Virus record (IMG/VR): IMGVR_UViG_3300009414_000001
Location: 25,821-89,820 of that record
DNA: 64,000 nucleotides
Direction: 5' to 3' (one strand)
From: a virus
Positions 16,207 through 23,730 of this stretch are shown piece by piece (the first letter of the stretch is position 1; every line of letters begins with the position of its first letter). The notes under the pieces were generated by a model, which saw only the letters and a program-made list of their open reading frames with translations, did not search any database and was not told where the DNA came from. Made by a program: the position numbers and the translations under genes.

Positions 16207-17472
16207 TTATTTTTTCTTTTTCCGTTTAGCTCTGTTTTTAGCTCGCTTAGATTCACTCATCTTTGAACTAATACGCTTAATCTTATCGACCTTCTCATCA
16301 CGACTTAATGAATCATGCTCAGCAAGCACAGCAGCCCCCGTCACAACGTTTGCAGTTTCAGGGCTTATATCTCCGCCTGCTCTTAATTCTTTTAATGCTT
16401 TTCTAGCTTTGGCTTTTGACATTACATTTGAATTATTAACTTGCTTAGCCTTCTTAGCGACATACGTTGTCCTAGAAGCAAGCTCAGCTTGTTTTTTATC
16501 AAAATGCTCTTGCACCTGTTCGAAGTTAACATCAGCAATCAATTCTGAAATTTCTTTCCTCTCAAAAGCGGTAGGCATAGAGACAGCTGTGTTAGCAGCA
16601 AAGATAACTGCATTTTCTTCATCAGTTCCGCACAACACCATCCGTGAAATTCCGTTAGGATGATGAAAGGAGAAAACTGGCTTATTCATATCAAGCTCAG
16701 TGCCATCTACTGCACTAGGCCGCTCTTCACCTACAGGCTGAACGCCAAGGTAAGTCAACCAAGTACCACGGCGTTTATTTTCCCAAAGTACTTGTTTACC
16801 AGAAATTGCCACCAACTCTCGCGCATCTTTCAATTCAGCAAGAGCCTCTTTAAGTTTGTCATTCAGCATTTTGGTACTGCTGTTGTACTGGGCACGCTCT
16901 GATCTAAGTTTCGTTAATTCTTGTTGAAATGACTTTTCAGCTTTTATAAATTTTCCTGCTGACTCATTCTCACGCTTAACAGCAGAAGACACTTTATCTT
17001 TTGATTTGCTTAGCTTAACCATTAACTGTCTATTTGCTTCGTGAGATTGCTCAAGAGCAGGCTTTAGATCAGATAACTCATTTACCAGTGATTTGTTTGT
17101 TTCAGTTAGTTCAGCATTTAATACGCCATTATCTTTTAATGTCTTTACAGAGTTTTCTGACTCTTTTAATTTTTTAGCAAGGTTTAGTCTTATACGGTCA
17201 TGCTCTTTAAGAGATATATACCCAGTACTAACTTTTTCTACTCGATACTCTATTTTTGGTGGTTTAATTCTTTCTTGCTCTAACTGCCAATTTAATGATG
17301 AGACTGTTGCACTAGATCTAGCTAGCTCATCTTTTGTCTTTTGATGGTCAACTGTTTTTTGTAAAAGCAATAATTGAAGAGAGCTGCTAATTTCATCTTC
17401 TAGCTCTCTTGGTATTTCATAGCTGAAACTTTGCACTGCTTTTTGTATTTCTTCATTAAACTGCGTCGACAT
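16207..17472 (-). CDS. long coiled-coil protein with basic tail
   Basis: The 421-aa protein is a coiled coil over most of residues 40-230 (heptad-rich Leu/Lys/Glu). A compact middle part follows (~230-300, including WENKRRGTWLTYLGVQ and FSFHHPNGISRMVLCG). The last ~20 residues (SESKRAKNRAKRKKKK) are highly basic. It resembles KfrA/TelA-like plasmid proteins in outline only. It begins the operon leading into the catalytic-only recombinase and is read away from the origin, with a TTGTTAG-like motif upstream. It might organise plasmid DNA or bring recombination sites together. No family assigned. Confidence 0.65.
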   Translation of the reverse strand: MSTQFNEEIQKAVQSFSYEIPRELEDEISSSLQLLLLQKTVDHQKTKDELARSSATVSSLNWQLEQERIKPPKIEYRVEKVSTGYISLKEHDRIRLNLAKKLKESENSVKTLKDNGVLNAELTETNKSLVNELSDLKPALEQSHEANRQLMVKLSKSKDKVSSAVKRENESAGKFIKAEKSFQQELTKLRSERAQYNSSTKMLNDKLKEALAELKDARELVAISGKQVLWENKRRGTWLTYLGVQPVGEERPSAVDGTELDMNKPVFSFHHPNGISRMVLCGTDEENAVIFAANTAVSMPTAFERKEISELIADVNFEQVQEHFDKKQAELASRTTYVAKKAKQVNNSNVMSKAKARKALKELRAGGDISPETANVVTGAAVLAEHDSLSRDEKVDKIKRISSKMSESKRAKNRAKRKKKK

Positions 17473-17867
17473 TTTATAAATCTCATTTCATTAAGTTTTA
17501 GCAACCCCCTTTCTATTAAAGGGTTAATCTAATGCAATACTATAATTTTTTAAATTTTGGTTCAAGTTGTTAGTACATTTAATTAAAAAATAGGCAATCA
17601 GAAAGGTATAGCTTCTTTTTTATACAAAAAGTGATGACCGTTCACCAATACAGTTAAATTCACTTAAGATCCTTTGATTGGATCTACTCACTACGTTATG
17701 AATTCATCTTTTAATGGGGCAAACGAATAAAATAAGCTTATTAACACAAACTAACACCCAAGTTAGCGATCTAATAAAATAAGCCGCTTAATTGCCTTGT
17801 AGACGTTCTTTATCTTTCAAGATGATCAAATAAAAATTTATTGTTTACTCTTGGAGCGCCAGCGACT

Positions 17868-17935
17868 TAATAAGATATAAATATATATTTAGATATAGTA
17901 GATAATAATAGATAGCGTATATTTCGTGTACAGCA
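17868..17935. other. AT-rich stretch, candidate duplex-unwinding region
   Basis: A run of alternating A/T (ATATAAATATATATTTAGAT and onward) lies about 50 bases before the first iteron array. Origin melting usually starts in such a region. Confidence 0.5.
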
Positions 17936-17983
17936 ACAAACCCAGTGGTAGCAGTAGTTACAAGGTTTTTTTTCATATATGAG

Positions 17984-18093
17984 GTTATGCGATAGTACTG
18001 TTAAAGTTATGTGATAGTACTCTTTTGGTTATCCGATAGTACGCAAATAGTTATGTGATAGTACTCTTTTGGTTATCCGATAGTACTGTTAAA
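17984..18093 (+). repeat. iteron array A: five 22-bp repeats, GTTATSYGATAGTAC
   Basis: Units begin at 17984, 18006, 18028, 18050 and 18072, exactly 22 bp apart. Each carries GTTAT[G/C][C/T]GATAGTAC followed by a looser seven-base spacer. The sequence is unlike array B, so a different protein may bind. Candidates are the TrfA-type initiator encoded at 24.5 kb or another factor. Confidence 0.85.
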
Positions 18094-18130
18094 AATGGCT
18101 ATAAAAGCCTTAAAACACAGCTTATACAGG

Positions 18131-18162
18131 GTTAGTAACAACATACTAACAGATTTACTAAC
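18131..18162. repeat. GTTAGTA / TACTAAC inverted repeat plus a third half
   Basis: GTTAGTA (18131-18137) and TACTAAC (18144-18150) are inverted, and a further TTACTAAC ends at 18162. It lies between the two iteron arrays; the role is unknown. Confidence 0.4.
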
Positions 18163-18558
18163 AAGTCTATTTTAGCTTTTAACGCCTTGATAGCTTTAAA
18201 ATCACTTAAAAGCGGTAGTTGATGAATGCAAAAAAGTAAAGGATCGTTTGGTATTGTTAATAGCTCTACACGTTAATATTTGCTATCAAATAACGGTTAT
18301 TGCATTCATTGCGATAGCTAACTTGCCTTATAGCCCTAAGCCACTCAAATTGACTCACAGGAGCTAACGGCTGTTTTTTCTATTCTTGTTTGTTTTAACT
18401 GTCAGGATCCCACTGTAGGAATGATTGCACTTAACTAAACAATTAAATACAACATGAGGTAACGCTTGCGTTAGATCTTACATTCTTTCTTCTTTCCCTT
18501 TCTTCTTTCTCTTTAGTGGGCTTTAACGAATTGATTTTAAAGAGGTAATAAGGCCACT

Positions 18559-18668
18559 TAACGACAGTTTAGAGCCTATCTAACGATACTTTAGAGACTA
18601 ACTAACGACATTTTAGAGCCTAATAGACGACAATTTAGAGACTAACTAACGACAAAAATGATGTGGAT
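18559..18668 (+). repeat. iteron array B: five 22-bp repeats for the Rep_3 initiator
   Basis: Units start at 18559, 18581, 18603, 18625 and 18647, exactly 22 bp apart, with consensus TAACGACAnTTTAGAGnCTA; the fifth keeps only the first half. The array lies directly upstream of the rep gene, and matching units also follow that gene. Initiators of the RepE/pi class bind such iterons as monomers to open the origin. Confidence 0.9.
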
Positions 18669-18670
18669 AA
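18662..18670 (-). promoter_or_regulatory. DnaA box
   Basis: TGTGGATAA is the exact complement of the consensus TTATCCACA. It lies at the downstream edge of iteron array B, where host DnaA would help open the origin. Confidence 0.75.
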
Positions 18671-18730
18671 GATCCTTTGTAGCGGAATAGCCAATAAAAA
18701 GCTTTATTTATGGATCGCATTACTGTTAAC

Positions 18731-18758
18731 CTACGACAAAACAATAATATGTCGTTAG
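18731..18758. promoter_or_regulatory. inverted half-iterons at the rep start (autorepression operator)
   Basis: CTACGACA and TGTCGTTAG are inverted copies of the iteron core, separated by 11 bases and ending seven bases before the rep ATG. In related plasmids initiator dimers bind such inverted half-iterons to repress their own gene. Confidence 0.65.
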
Positions 18759-18765
18759 TAGTAAT

Positions 18766-19770
18766 ATGGATCATAAACCTAACTTAACCGTTGTACATAG
18801 CAATGACCTTTCTGAATTTAGTTACTCTTTGTCCCTTGATGAATTGAGAATATTAAACTTAGCGCTAACAAAGGTTGACAGCAGAAAGTCCAAAACTGGC
18901 GTCATATCCATACATGCATCTGAGTTTGCAGAGATGTATGACCTAGACAGGCATAATGTTTATAGAAACATGCGCAATGCCTTGAAGGAGATTAACAGAA
19001 AACCGATCAAAGTGCCCTACCTTGATGACAACAACAAACCAAGAGTAAGAGAGAAAACTTGGCTAACAGATCTCGACTACTCTACCTTAGATGACTCTGA
19101 TGAAGTTTTTATTGAGTTCAACCCTTCTATTCATGAGTATCTATTCGAATTAAAATCAAACTTTACTTCACTTAATTTTCAGTATGTTAGCCAGTTAAAC
19201 ACTCCCTTTTCATTTAGATTATACCAATGGCTAAATAAGGCTAGGAATTTAAATAAACACCAAAAAGGCTCTACTGTGGAAGTTGAGTTAAATGTTGACT
19301 GGATGAAAACAGTGTCAGGCTTAGATGATAAGTACAATAGGTGGGGAGACTTTAAAGACAGAGTTATTCACCCTGCGGTAAATCAGATAAATTCTAAAAG
19401 CGACTTGTCGGTAATGTATGAACCGCTAAAACGCTCAAGGTCAATTTATGCAGTTAGATTTGTTTATATAGTTGAAGCAAGCACGCCAGAGTTTTCACCT
19501 CCAACAAGGCCACGACTCTCAAGGCGTCCAAAAGTAAAATCAGGAACTCACCTTGAGGGGGAGTGGATGCGAACAAACTTAGCTCTCTTACTTAAATATG
19601 AAAAGGATTTAAAAACTTATGATCCTTCTGCAAAACTAACCATGGCTGACCTAAAAAAAATAGCGCAATACTCATCAATATGTAGCCATCTTACCCATGA
19701 AAGGATCACCCAAGAGATAAAGCAAAGGCAAAATAAAAGGTTATCTAACGACAAAATAGAGATGAACTAA
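18766..19770 (+). CDS. rep: Rep_3-family replication initiator
   Basis: The 334-aa protein has the two winged-helix domains of RepE/pi/RepB initiators. The first includes LSLDELRILNLALTKV and HASEFAEMY..DRHNVYRNMRNALKEI. The second includes FNPSIHEYLFELK, FTSLNFQYVSQLNTPFSFRLYQWL and WGDFKDRVIHPAVNQIN. Such proteins bind iterons as monomers and repress their gene as dimers. The gene is embedded in iterons: array B upstream, an inverted half-site pair at its start, and direct copies overlapping its stop. No strong Shine-Dalgarno precedes the ATG, fitting a scarce initiator. Confidence 0.9.
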   Translation: MDHKPNLTVVHSNDLSEFSYSLSLDELRILNLALTKVDSRKSKTGVISIHASEFAEMYDLDRHNVYRNMRNALKEINRKPIKVPYLDDNNKPRVREKTWLTDLDYSTLDDSDEVFIEFNPSIHEYLFELKSNFTSLNFQYVSQLNTPFSFRLYQWLNKARNLNKHQKGSTVEVELNVDWMKTVSGLDDKYNRWGDFKDRVIHPAVNQINSKSDLSVMYEPLKRSRSIYAVRFVYIVEASTPEFSPPTRPRLSRRPKVKSGTHLEGEWMRTNLALLLKYEKDLKTYDPSAKLTMADLKKIAQYSSICSHLTHERITQEIKQRQNKRLSNDKIEMN

Positions 19771-19808
19771 CGACAAAATAGAGATGAACTAACGACAATT
19801 TAGAGAAC
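19746..19808 (+). repeat. iterons downstream of rep (three units)
   Basis: Units begin at 19746, 19768 and 19790, again 22 bp apart, with TAACGACAAAATAGAGATGA twice and TAACGACAATTTAGAGA once. The first overlaps the end of rep. They may serve copy-number control by titration or handcuffing with array B. Confidence 0.85.
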
Positions 19809-19916
19809 TTACCGCTAACAAAGCAGTTAAAACAGGATTACTAGCCACTTTTTTGGACAATAACCGCTCTTTGCAGGTCTATTCGTGCCTCTATATCCCT
19901 TTAGGTGTAAAACTCT

Positions 19917-19933
19917 CTCTAAATTGTCGTTAG
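19917..19933 (-). repeat. inverted iteron copy
   Basis: CTCTAAATTGTCGTTAG is the reverse complement of the iteron core CTAACGACAATTTAGAG. It lies about 110 bases from the direct units, giving an inverted arrangement around 19.8-19.93 kb. Confidence 0.7.
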
Positions 19934-20024
19934 TTGGGGTAATTCCCATAGCAACACACTTGGGCTGCCAATAAAAACACTATAGATTACAATGCACTAA
20001 TAATAACCCCTTCCGCTCTTATTT

Positions 20025-20067
20025 CGTGACAGTCACGTTTAAATTATTAAATTAGCGTGACTGTCAC
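20025..20067. promoter_or_regulatory. pair of GTGAC[A/T]GTCAC operators
   Basis: GTGACAGTCAC (20026-20036) and GTGACTGTCAC (20057-20067) are two near-perfect palindromes whose centres lie 31 bp apart, three helical turns. This fits co-operative repressor binding. The HTH protein at 20622 is the nearest candidate binder. Confidence 0.65.
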
Positions 20068-20129
20068 ACCAACAACCCCAGTAAAAACACCTCGATTATC
20101 ATTATTGCGCTTCGCGCACTAAAAACTTA

Positions 20130-20157
20130 TTGCGTATTGCGCACTAAGCTGTATACT
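20130..20157 (+). promoter_or_regulatory. sigma70-type promoter for the gene at 20210
   Basis: TTGCGT and TATACT are separated by 16 bases, 52 bases before the start codon. Operators lie about 65 bases upstream of the -35. Confidence 0.55.
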
Positions 20158-20209
20158 GTACTTATCCCTTGCGCTAGGGTGGACTAATAAGTAAGAAAAG
20201 GAAGTTTAT

Positions 20210-20476
20210 ATGCTAATTTTAGATATTAATGACCTAGCTGGCGCAATTGATAAGTTATCAGAAACCGCAAAAGGTGATGTAGTTGATTTTATCGAAACTC
20301 TTATGAGTGTAGATAAGATAAGTGACCTAAGCTCAATGTACGATGATTTATCAATTAGTGGTAATGCTTTTAATTACGTTATTAAGGAAAACTATCAGCA
20401 TGTTGTATTTGCTGTTTCAGGTGAAATTAATAACGATAATGAAATAGAAGTACTAACACTGAAAAGCTATGACTAG
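20210..20476 (+). CDS. hypothetical protein, 88 aa
   Basis: A small acidic protein with a helical first half and a beta-rich end (YVIKENYQHVVFAVSG...EIEVLTLKSYD). The end vaguely recalls RelE/HigB-type toxins, but key basic residues are not evident, so I do not name it one. It has a good promoter and an AAGGAAG ribosome-binding site. A HigA-like gene follows 145 bases later, leaving open a toxin-antitoxin or repressor-operon arrangement. Confidence 0.65.
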   Translation: MLILDINDLAGAIDKLSETAKGDVVDFIETLMSVDKISDLSSMYDDLSISGNAFNYVIKENYQHVVFAVSGEINNDNEIEVLTLKSYD

Positions 20477-20621
20477 GTTAAAGGTAGGTGTTATTTTAGC
20501 GCCTACCTTATTTAATTCCTAATCTGCTTAAAACCCGAATAACATTATAAAAAAATAATACTAATAAGCTTAAAAAGCGAAACATAAAACTATAAACATA
20601 GAGTAAAAAACAGGAGTAGCT

Positions 20622-20924
20622 ATGAATCGGTCAAATAGCGAATCAATGGCAGCACTAAGCAAAATAGGTTTAGTAATTACACCTAAAGGTGCAGGACATC
20701 ACGTTAGCAAATTTCTTAAAAGAAAAGGTATTTCAGCAAATAAAGCAGGGGAAACAATGGGCGTATCTGCCTCTACTGTTACCCGTCTTATCGGTGGTGG
20801 CTCTCTAACTGAGTCAATGGCAGCTAAATTAGCAGCGCACTATGATCTACCTATTACTATGCTTTTTAATTTAGAAGCAAGTTTTCACGCACACAATGCG
20901 GAAAGTCTATTAGCTACGGCTTAA
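20622..20924 (+). CDS. XRE/HigA-like helix-turn-helix protein
   Basis: The 100-aa protein carries a typical HTH (residues ~35-75): FLKRKGISANKAGETMGVSA, then STVTRLIGGG. It is followed by SMAAKLAAHYDLPITMLFNLE, a pattern found in HigA antitoxins. No HigB toxin is next to it, so it may be an orphan antitoxin or a plasmid repressor. GGAG lies at a good distance before the ATG, and a terminator follows. Confidence 0.75.
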   Translation: MNRSNSESMAALSKIGLVITPKGAGHHVSKFLKRKGISANKAGETMGVSASTVTRLIGGGSLTESMAAKLAAHYDLPITMLFNLEASFHAHNAESLLATA

Positions 20925-20941
20925 TTAAATAGACTTAAAAC

Positions 20942-20975
20942 AAGCCTCTTTATTCACAAGATTAAAGGGGCTTTT
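20942..20975 (+). terminator. terminator after the HigA-like gene
   Basis: AAGCCTCTTTA and TAAAGGGGCTT pair (one mismatch or wobble) around a ten-base loop, followed by T residues. Confidence 0.75.
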
Positions 20976-20989
20976 TAATGTCTGAGAAT

Positions 20990-21079
20990 TTACTTTTTTG
21001 TTGTGCATCTGTAGCAATCACACCAAAGCGCATGACCATTTTTCTTTTTACGCTTCTTGGGTTTTTCTGGCTTTGGCAT
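20990..21079 (-). CDS. 29-aa Lys-rich peptide with CDCYRC motif
   Basis: The frame starts MPKPEKPKKRKKK and ends with CDCYRCTTKK, so it may bind metal or nucleic acid. GAGG lies 12 bases before the ATG. It is the last of the leftward small-gene set. It is too short to be sure of. Confidence 0.4.
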   Translation of the reverse strand: MPKPEKPKKRKKKNGHALWCDCYRCTTKK

Positions 21080-21095
21080 AGAAGCTCTACCTCAT

Positions 21096-21356
21096 TTAAT
21101 TAATACTACCTACAAACTCAAAACCGCACTTTACTTCGAATGAACCCCATTCAACCGTTTGATGCTCATGTGGTGGTGTTATCCTGATACAACTAACTGG
21201 TATTCCAGCCGCCAGCACTGCCAATAAACACTCTTCTAAAAACTCCTGAGAATCACGAAAAGCCGCTAACAGGTAGTTTTCAGGCGGACTAATAAACTCT
21301 GCACTTTCAAGCATCTCTTTACTTACGTTTTTCGATAAATATGGAGATATAGCCAT
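21096..21356 (-). CDS. hypothetical protein, 86 aa
   Basis: An unrecognised soluble protein with ENYLLAAFRDSQEFLEECLLAVLAAG in the middle, probably a helical hairpin, and a beta-type end. AGTAGGG precedes the start at 21356. It is one of the leftward cassette genes between 21 and 25.4 kb. Confidence 0.6.
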   Translation of the reverse strand: MAISPYLSKNVSKEMLESAEFISPPENYLLAAFRDSQEFLEECLLAVLAAGIPVSCIRITPPHEHQTVEWGSFEVKCGFEFVGSIN

Positions 21357-21365
21357 AAATCAGCC

Positions 21366-21728
21366 CTACTTAAAATAACGATTAAATACGGCGCTGTTAA
21401 TACCGTAAAATTTAGCAACATCATCGAGATGATAAAGATCAGGAAGCAGCTCACCTTTTTCAATTGCAAAATATGCTTCTTTGGTGATATTCATCGCCTT
21501 GGCAACATCTTCTAATTTTGCTCTTTTCTTAGCTCGTAGATTCCTTAGCAATACAACCAAAGTCATTAAATCATCTTTCGGCACCATGACTACTTTAACA
21601 GTGCTCTTGCATGGTGGTACGCAAGAAAAAGCGCTAATGATCATTTTCTTTTGCGCCTCTATAAACGCAAGAGTGTTCAATTCTTGTTTTGACGGATTTA
21701 TCGACTGAAATTGTAATGTTTTAGACAC
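21366..21728 (-). CDS. HTH protein, 120 aa
   Basis: The C-terminal half (LRNLRAKKRAKLEDVAKAMN, then ITKEAYFAIEKGELLPDLYHL) is a Cro/C1-type helix-turn-helix. The N-terminal ~55 residues are unfamiliar. The start is a GTG at 21728 with AGGA about ten bases upstream, inside the AATAGGAAA junction found before many cassette genes. It may be a regulator of the element. Confidence 0.68.
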   Translation of the reverse strand: MSKTLQFQSINPSKQELNTLAFIEAQKKMIISAFSCVPPCKSTVKVVMVPKDDLMTLVVLLRNLRAKKRAKLEDVAKAMNITKEAYFAIEKGELLPDLYHLDDVAKFYGINSAVFNRYFK

Positions 21729-21742
21729 TTCATATTTCCTAT

Positions 21743-21889
21743 TTAGATTTTTGCTAAACGCTTAGAACGATTTTTCTGCTCTCTTTGCTCTCGTTTTAGC
21801 TTTTTACTTGCAACATACTCGTCGTGTTCCTCAGAGTGTTTTTTGCCTTTTAACTTCGACATTAATCTGCCGTTTAGTTTCTTAGCCAT
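21743..21889 (-). CDS. basic 48-aa protein
   Basis: Begins MAKKLNGRLMSKLKGKKHSE and is rich in Lys/Arg throughout, suggesting nucleic-acid binding. The start at 21889 has AAGGAAG upstream and lies right at the stop of the 54-aa zinc-type gene, so the two are coupled. The longer open frame upstream is not used. Confidence 0.55.
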   Translation of the reverse strand: MAKKLNGRLMSKLKGKKHSEEHDEYVASKKLKREQREQKNRSKRLAKI

Positions 21890-21890
21890 T

Positions 21891-22055
21891 TCAACTTCCT
21901 TTTTTGTCGTATTTGCGTTTTTCATACCACTCATAGCCACAACCGTGGCATTTATAACCAATACATGTCATGCCGCTATAACGCTCGACAGGGAAATGTT
22001 CTTTGTTATTTTTCTTATGAATAAACACACCTTTCAACCAGTTAATTATTGTCAT
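21891..22055 (-). CDS. 54-aa Cys-containing protein
   Basis: The end holds CIGYKCHGCGYEWYEK, which could bind zinc as part of a ribbon. TATAGGAATGGCAA lies before the start at 22055, matching the cassette junction. Function unknown. Confidence 0.55.
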   Translation of the reverse strand: MTIINWLKGVFIHKKNNKEHFPVERYSGMTCIGYKCHGCGYEWYEKRKYDKKGS

Positions 22056-22077
22056 TTGCCATTCCTATATTAAAAAT

Positions 22078-22326
22078 TTAACGTGCGCCAGTTTCATCTT
22101 TAAATTTTAACTGCCCCGTAACCCGTCTTTTAGACGCATTTATTTCATCTTGAGAATAACGACCAAAACACCACCTTTTAAATTCTGACCATTGCCTAGC
22201 AGCTTGAGAATTATCACTAAACTCTGACTCTTGATAATACTGCTTCAACCTACCATCAAGAGCCAATATTGCCTCATCAACTTTGAATGTTTGTAGGTAT
22301 TGGCTTTCAAAGCTTTCCTTATTCAT
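22078..22326 (-). CDS. hypothetical protein, 82 aa
   Basis: Helical, with Gln/Trp-rich centre (QAARQWSEFKRWCFGRYSQD) and a basic end. AATAGGAAACGGCA precedes the start. No family recognised; a cassette gene. Confidence 0.6.
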   Translation of the reverse strand: MNKESFESQYLQTFKVDEAILALDGRLKQYYQESEFSDNSQAARQWSEFKRWCFGRYSQDEINASKRRVTGQLKFKDETGAR

Positions 22327-22341
22327 AAGTGCCGTTTCCTA

Positions 22342-22641
22342 TTACTCGTCCCACTCGCTACGGGGTGGAATATTTATATTTTCTAAATCTTCAATATGCA
22401 TACCTAGCTCTGACGCATCTTCACGACTTAGACCTATTTCATTTAGATATTTAACATCAATATCAATACAGTCATTACACAACAATGAGCGCAATAACGA
22501 CCGAAACCTAGCAGAGCGATCAAACTCGTCACCAATGCCTACGCTTATCACTTTGTGAGTTTTACCTTCGTGCTGAATTTCTCTAGCAAAAGTATCAAGA
22601 CCAACGACTGAAAGAGTCATTAAATTTGTATCTTCGGACAT
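22342..22641 (-). CDS. hypothetical protein, 99 aa
   Basis: An acidic protein with beta-type beginning (MTLSVVGLDTFAREIQHEG) and a helical middle. The cassette junction AATAGGAAAC lies before the start at 22641. No function can be assigned. Confidence 0.6.
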   Translation of the reverse strand: MSEDTNLMTLSVVGLDTFAREIQHEGKTHKVISVGIGDEFDRSARFRSLLRSLLCNDCIDIDVKYLNEIGLSREDASELGMHIEDLENINIPPRSEWDE

Positions 22642-22656
22642 AAAAAAAGTTTCCTA

Positions 22657-22947
22657 TTAAGATAAAAAGCGCTTAACGCACTCTTTGGTTGTTAAAAATC
22701 TTTCATTTTCGCCTGCTCGATTACAGCAAAGGAAAGGCTCTAGCTCTTCACTAGGTAAAGCACTAGTTCCATACAGCTGCGCCCTCTTTAACCTTTCGTC
22801 TAATCGCTCCAAACCATTAGAGCCTTGTTCTTCTTTTATCAATGAAGTTAGTTGCTCCAAAGTTATCGAAGACACAAACCTAAAGCCGTCACTAATAGTG
22901 CAGTAGAAGTTGTATTTACCTTTGTGGTGACAAATAATCTGAGCCAT
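22657..22947 (-). CDS. hypothetical protein, 96 aa
   Basis: A beta-rich start (MAQIICHHKGKYNFYCTISD) is followed by a helical, charged region and a Cys-containing end. GTATAGGAAGCG precedes the ATG. A cassette gene of unknown role. Confidence 0.6.
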   Translation of the reverse strand: MAQIICHHKGKYNFYCTISDGFRFVSSITLEQLTSLIKEEQGSNGLERLDERLKRAQLYGTSALPSEELEPFLCCNRAGENERFLTTKECVKRFLS

Positions 22948-22962
22948 TTCGCTTCCTATACG

Positions 22963-23118
22963 TTATTGATGATCACAATCTTGGCAAGGCTCACCAAATA
23001 CAACATCTGAGTACTTACAAATATTGCAAGGGAATGAGAAGCTATGCGGTGACTGCTTTTCGTGCTCAAAATTACTTTTCTCAACCTTTAATACTTCTAT
23101 TAAATCCATGTTATCCAT
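22963..23118 (-). CDS. 51-aa protein with two CxxC pairs
   Basis: The last 20 residues hold CNIC and CQDC pairs, a probable zinc ribbon. GTAGGAAGTAAA precedes the start. It is followed directly by the junction of the next gene (22952). Confidence 0.55.
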   Translation of the reverse strand: MDNMDLIEVLKVEKSNFEHEKQSPHSFSFPCNICKYSDVVFGEPCQDCDHQ

Positions 23119-23130
23119 TTTACTTCCTAC

Positions 23131-23220
23131 TTAACCTTCGTTTGTTGGTGTCGCTGCTTTAGGGTGAAATAAAGCTCTGTTAACTGCTATCGAAATTAGT
23201 GATTTCTTAAAAAAATACAT
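23131..23220 (-). CDS. possible 29-aa peptide
   Basis: Starts MYFFKKSLISIAVNRALFHP, with the cassette junction GTAGGAAACAGC just before it. The stop at 23131 abuts the next junction. The junction on both sides supports a small gene; no function is suggested. Confidence 0.4.
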   Translation of the reverse strand: MYFFKKSLISIAVNRALFHPKAATPTNEG

Positions 23221-23232
23221 ATGTGCTGTTTC

Positions 23233-23727
23233 CTACACTAAGTTAGTTAGTGAATTAAGTTTTAATTTAACCCTATGCGCAGCATGATTTGATAACCCTG
23301 CATAAGCATCTGTATGTATGAAATGCTCAGCTTGTTCAAGTAACATATCTGAGCTGTCATCAATGATCACATACTGCTTAAAATTGAATGAATCAGCACC
23401 TAGAACCTCTTTATTTTCATAAAGCCATGCTTTGATCTCGTTCCCACGAACAGAATGCTGGCCTAGATGTGGCGTTTGACCAACTACCTCACCCGTAACA
23501 CCGAATACTTTAAGCATTTTTTTGTTTTCGCCTAACCCTGAACATCTCCAAGCTGAACTAATAACAATTTTTGCACCCGTTTCGTCAGTGATTTTATTAA
23601 GATTTTCAACTAGTGATTTATTCATCCAACCATAAGGCAGAACTTTTAAAACGTCAGAACTTTCGCTATTTGAAGCTACTAGCGCCTTATTCAAAACGCC
23701 GTCAATATCTAAGAAAATAATACGCAT
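23233..23727 (-). CDS. HAD-superfamily hydrolase, RNA-repair-type
   Basis: The 164-aa protein begins MRIIFLDIDGVLN, with the DxD nucleophile pair at residues 7 and 9. It has a VISSAWR motif (~57) giving the phosphate-binding Ser, and IIDDSSD near residue 125 for Mg binding. This order fits the small HAD domain found in phages and in 'Swiss Army Knife' RNA-repair proteins. It may dephosphorylate nucleic acid ends or nucleotides; the substrate is unknown. AGGGTAA precedes the start. Confidence 0.8.
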   Translation of the reverse strand: MRIIFLDIDGVLNKALVASNSESSDVLKVLPYGWMNKSLVENLNKITDETGAKIVISSAWRCSGLGENKKMLKVFGVTGEVVGQTPHLGQHSVRGNEIKAWLYENKEVLGADSFNFKQYVIIDDSSDMLLEQAEHFIHTDAYAGLSNHAAHRVKLKLNSLTNLV

Positions 23728-23730
23728 AAT

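Larger units (their letters stand above)
17473..18765. other. replication-origin region, no genes
   Basis: The 1.3-kb gap holds no convincing gene. In order it has the coiled-coil gene promoter region, an AT-rich stretch (17868-17935), five 22-bp repeats of one kind (17984-18093), short GTTAGTA/TACTAAC repeats (18131-18162), a ~38-base polypyrimidine stretch (18481-18520), five 22-bp repeats of another kind (18559-18668), a perfect DnaA box, and an inverted half-iteron pair over the rep start. This is the organisation of an iteron-controlled plasmid origin. Confidence 0.8.
19771..20209. other. non-coding stretch with iterons, operators and a promoter
   Basis: I see no gene here. The stretch contains two downstream iterons, an inverted iteron half at 19917-19933, a pair of GTGAC[A/T]GTCAC palindromes and a good promoter for the gene at 20210. 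TTGCGC/GCGCACTAA motifs repeat twice at 20105-20147. Confidence 0.6.
21729..23238 (-). repeat. conserved gene-junction motif, 21-23 kb set
   Basis: Read on the reverse strand, ATAGGAAA or a close variant recurs just before the start codons of cassette genes at 21728, 22055, 22326, 22641, 22947, 23118 and 23220. It combines the previous stop region with the ribosome-binding site. The same motif appears about 17 more times at 53.6-60.1 kb, but not in front of the structural genes. Confidence 0.75.

Noticed and set aside
16187-16663. Forward hydrophobic frame inside the coiled-coil gene
   Set aside because: It is antisense to the 421-aa gene; the hydrophobicity is a by-product of Lys/Glu-rich codons read backwards.
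20210-20476. HigB/RelE toxin
   Set aside because: The overall shape is loosely similar, but no catalytic residues could be pointed out, so it is left as hypothetical.
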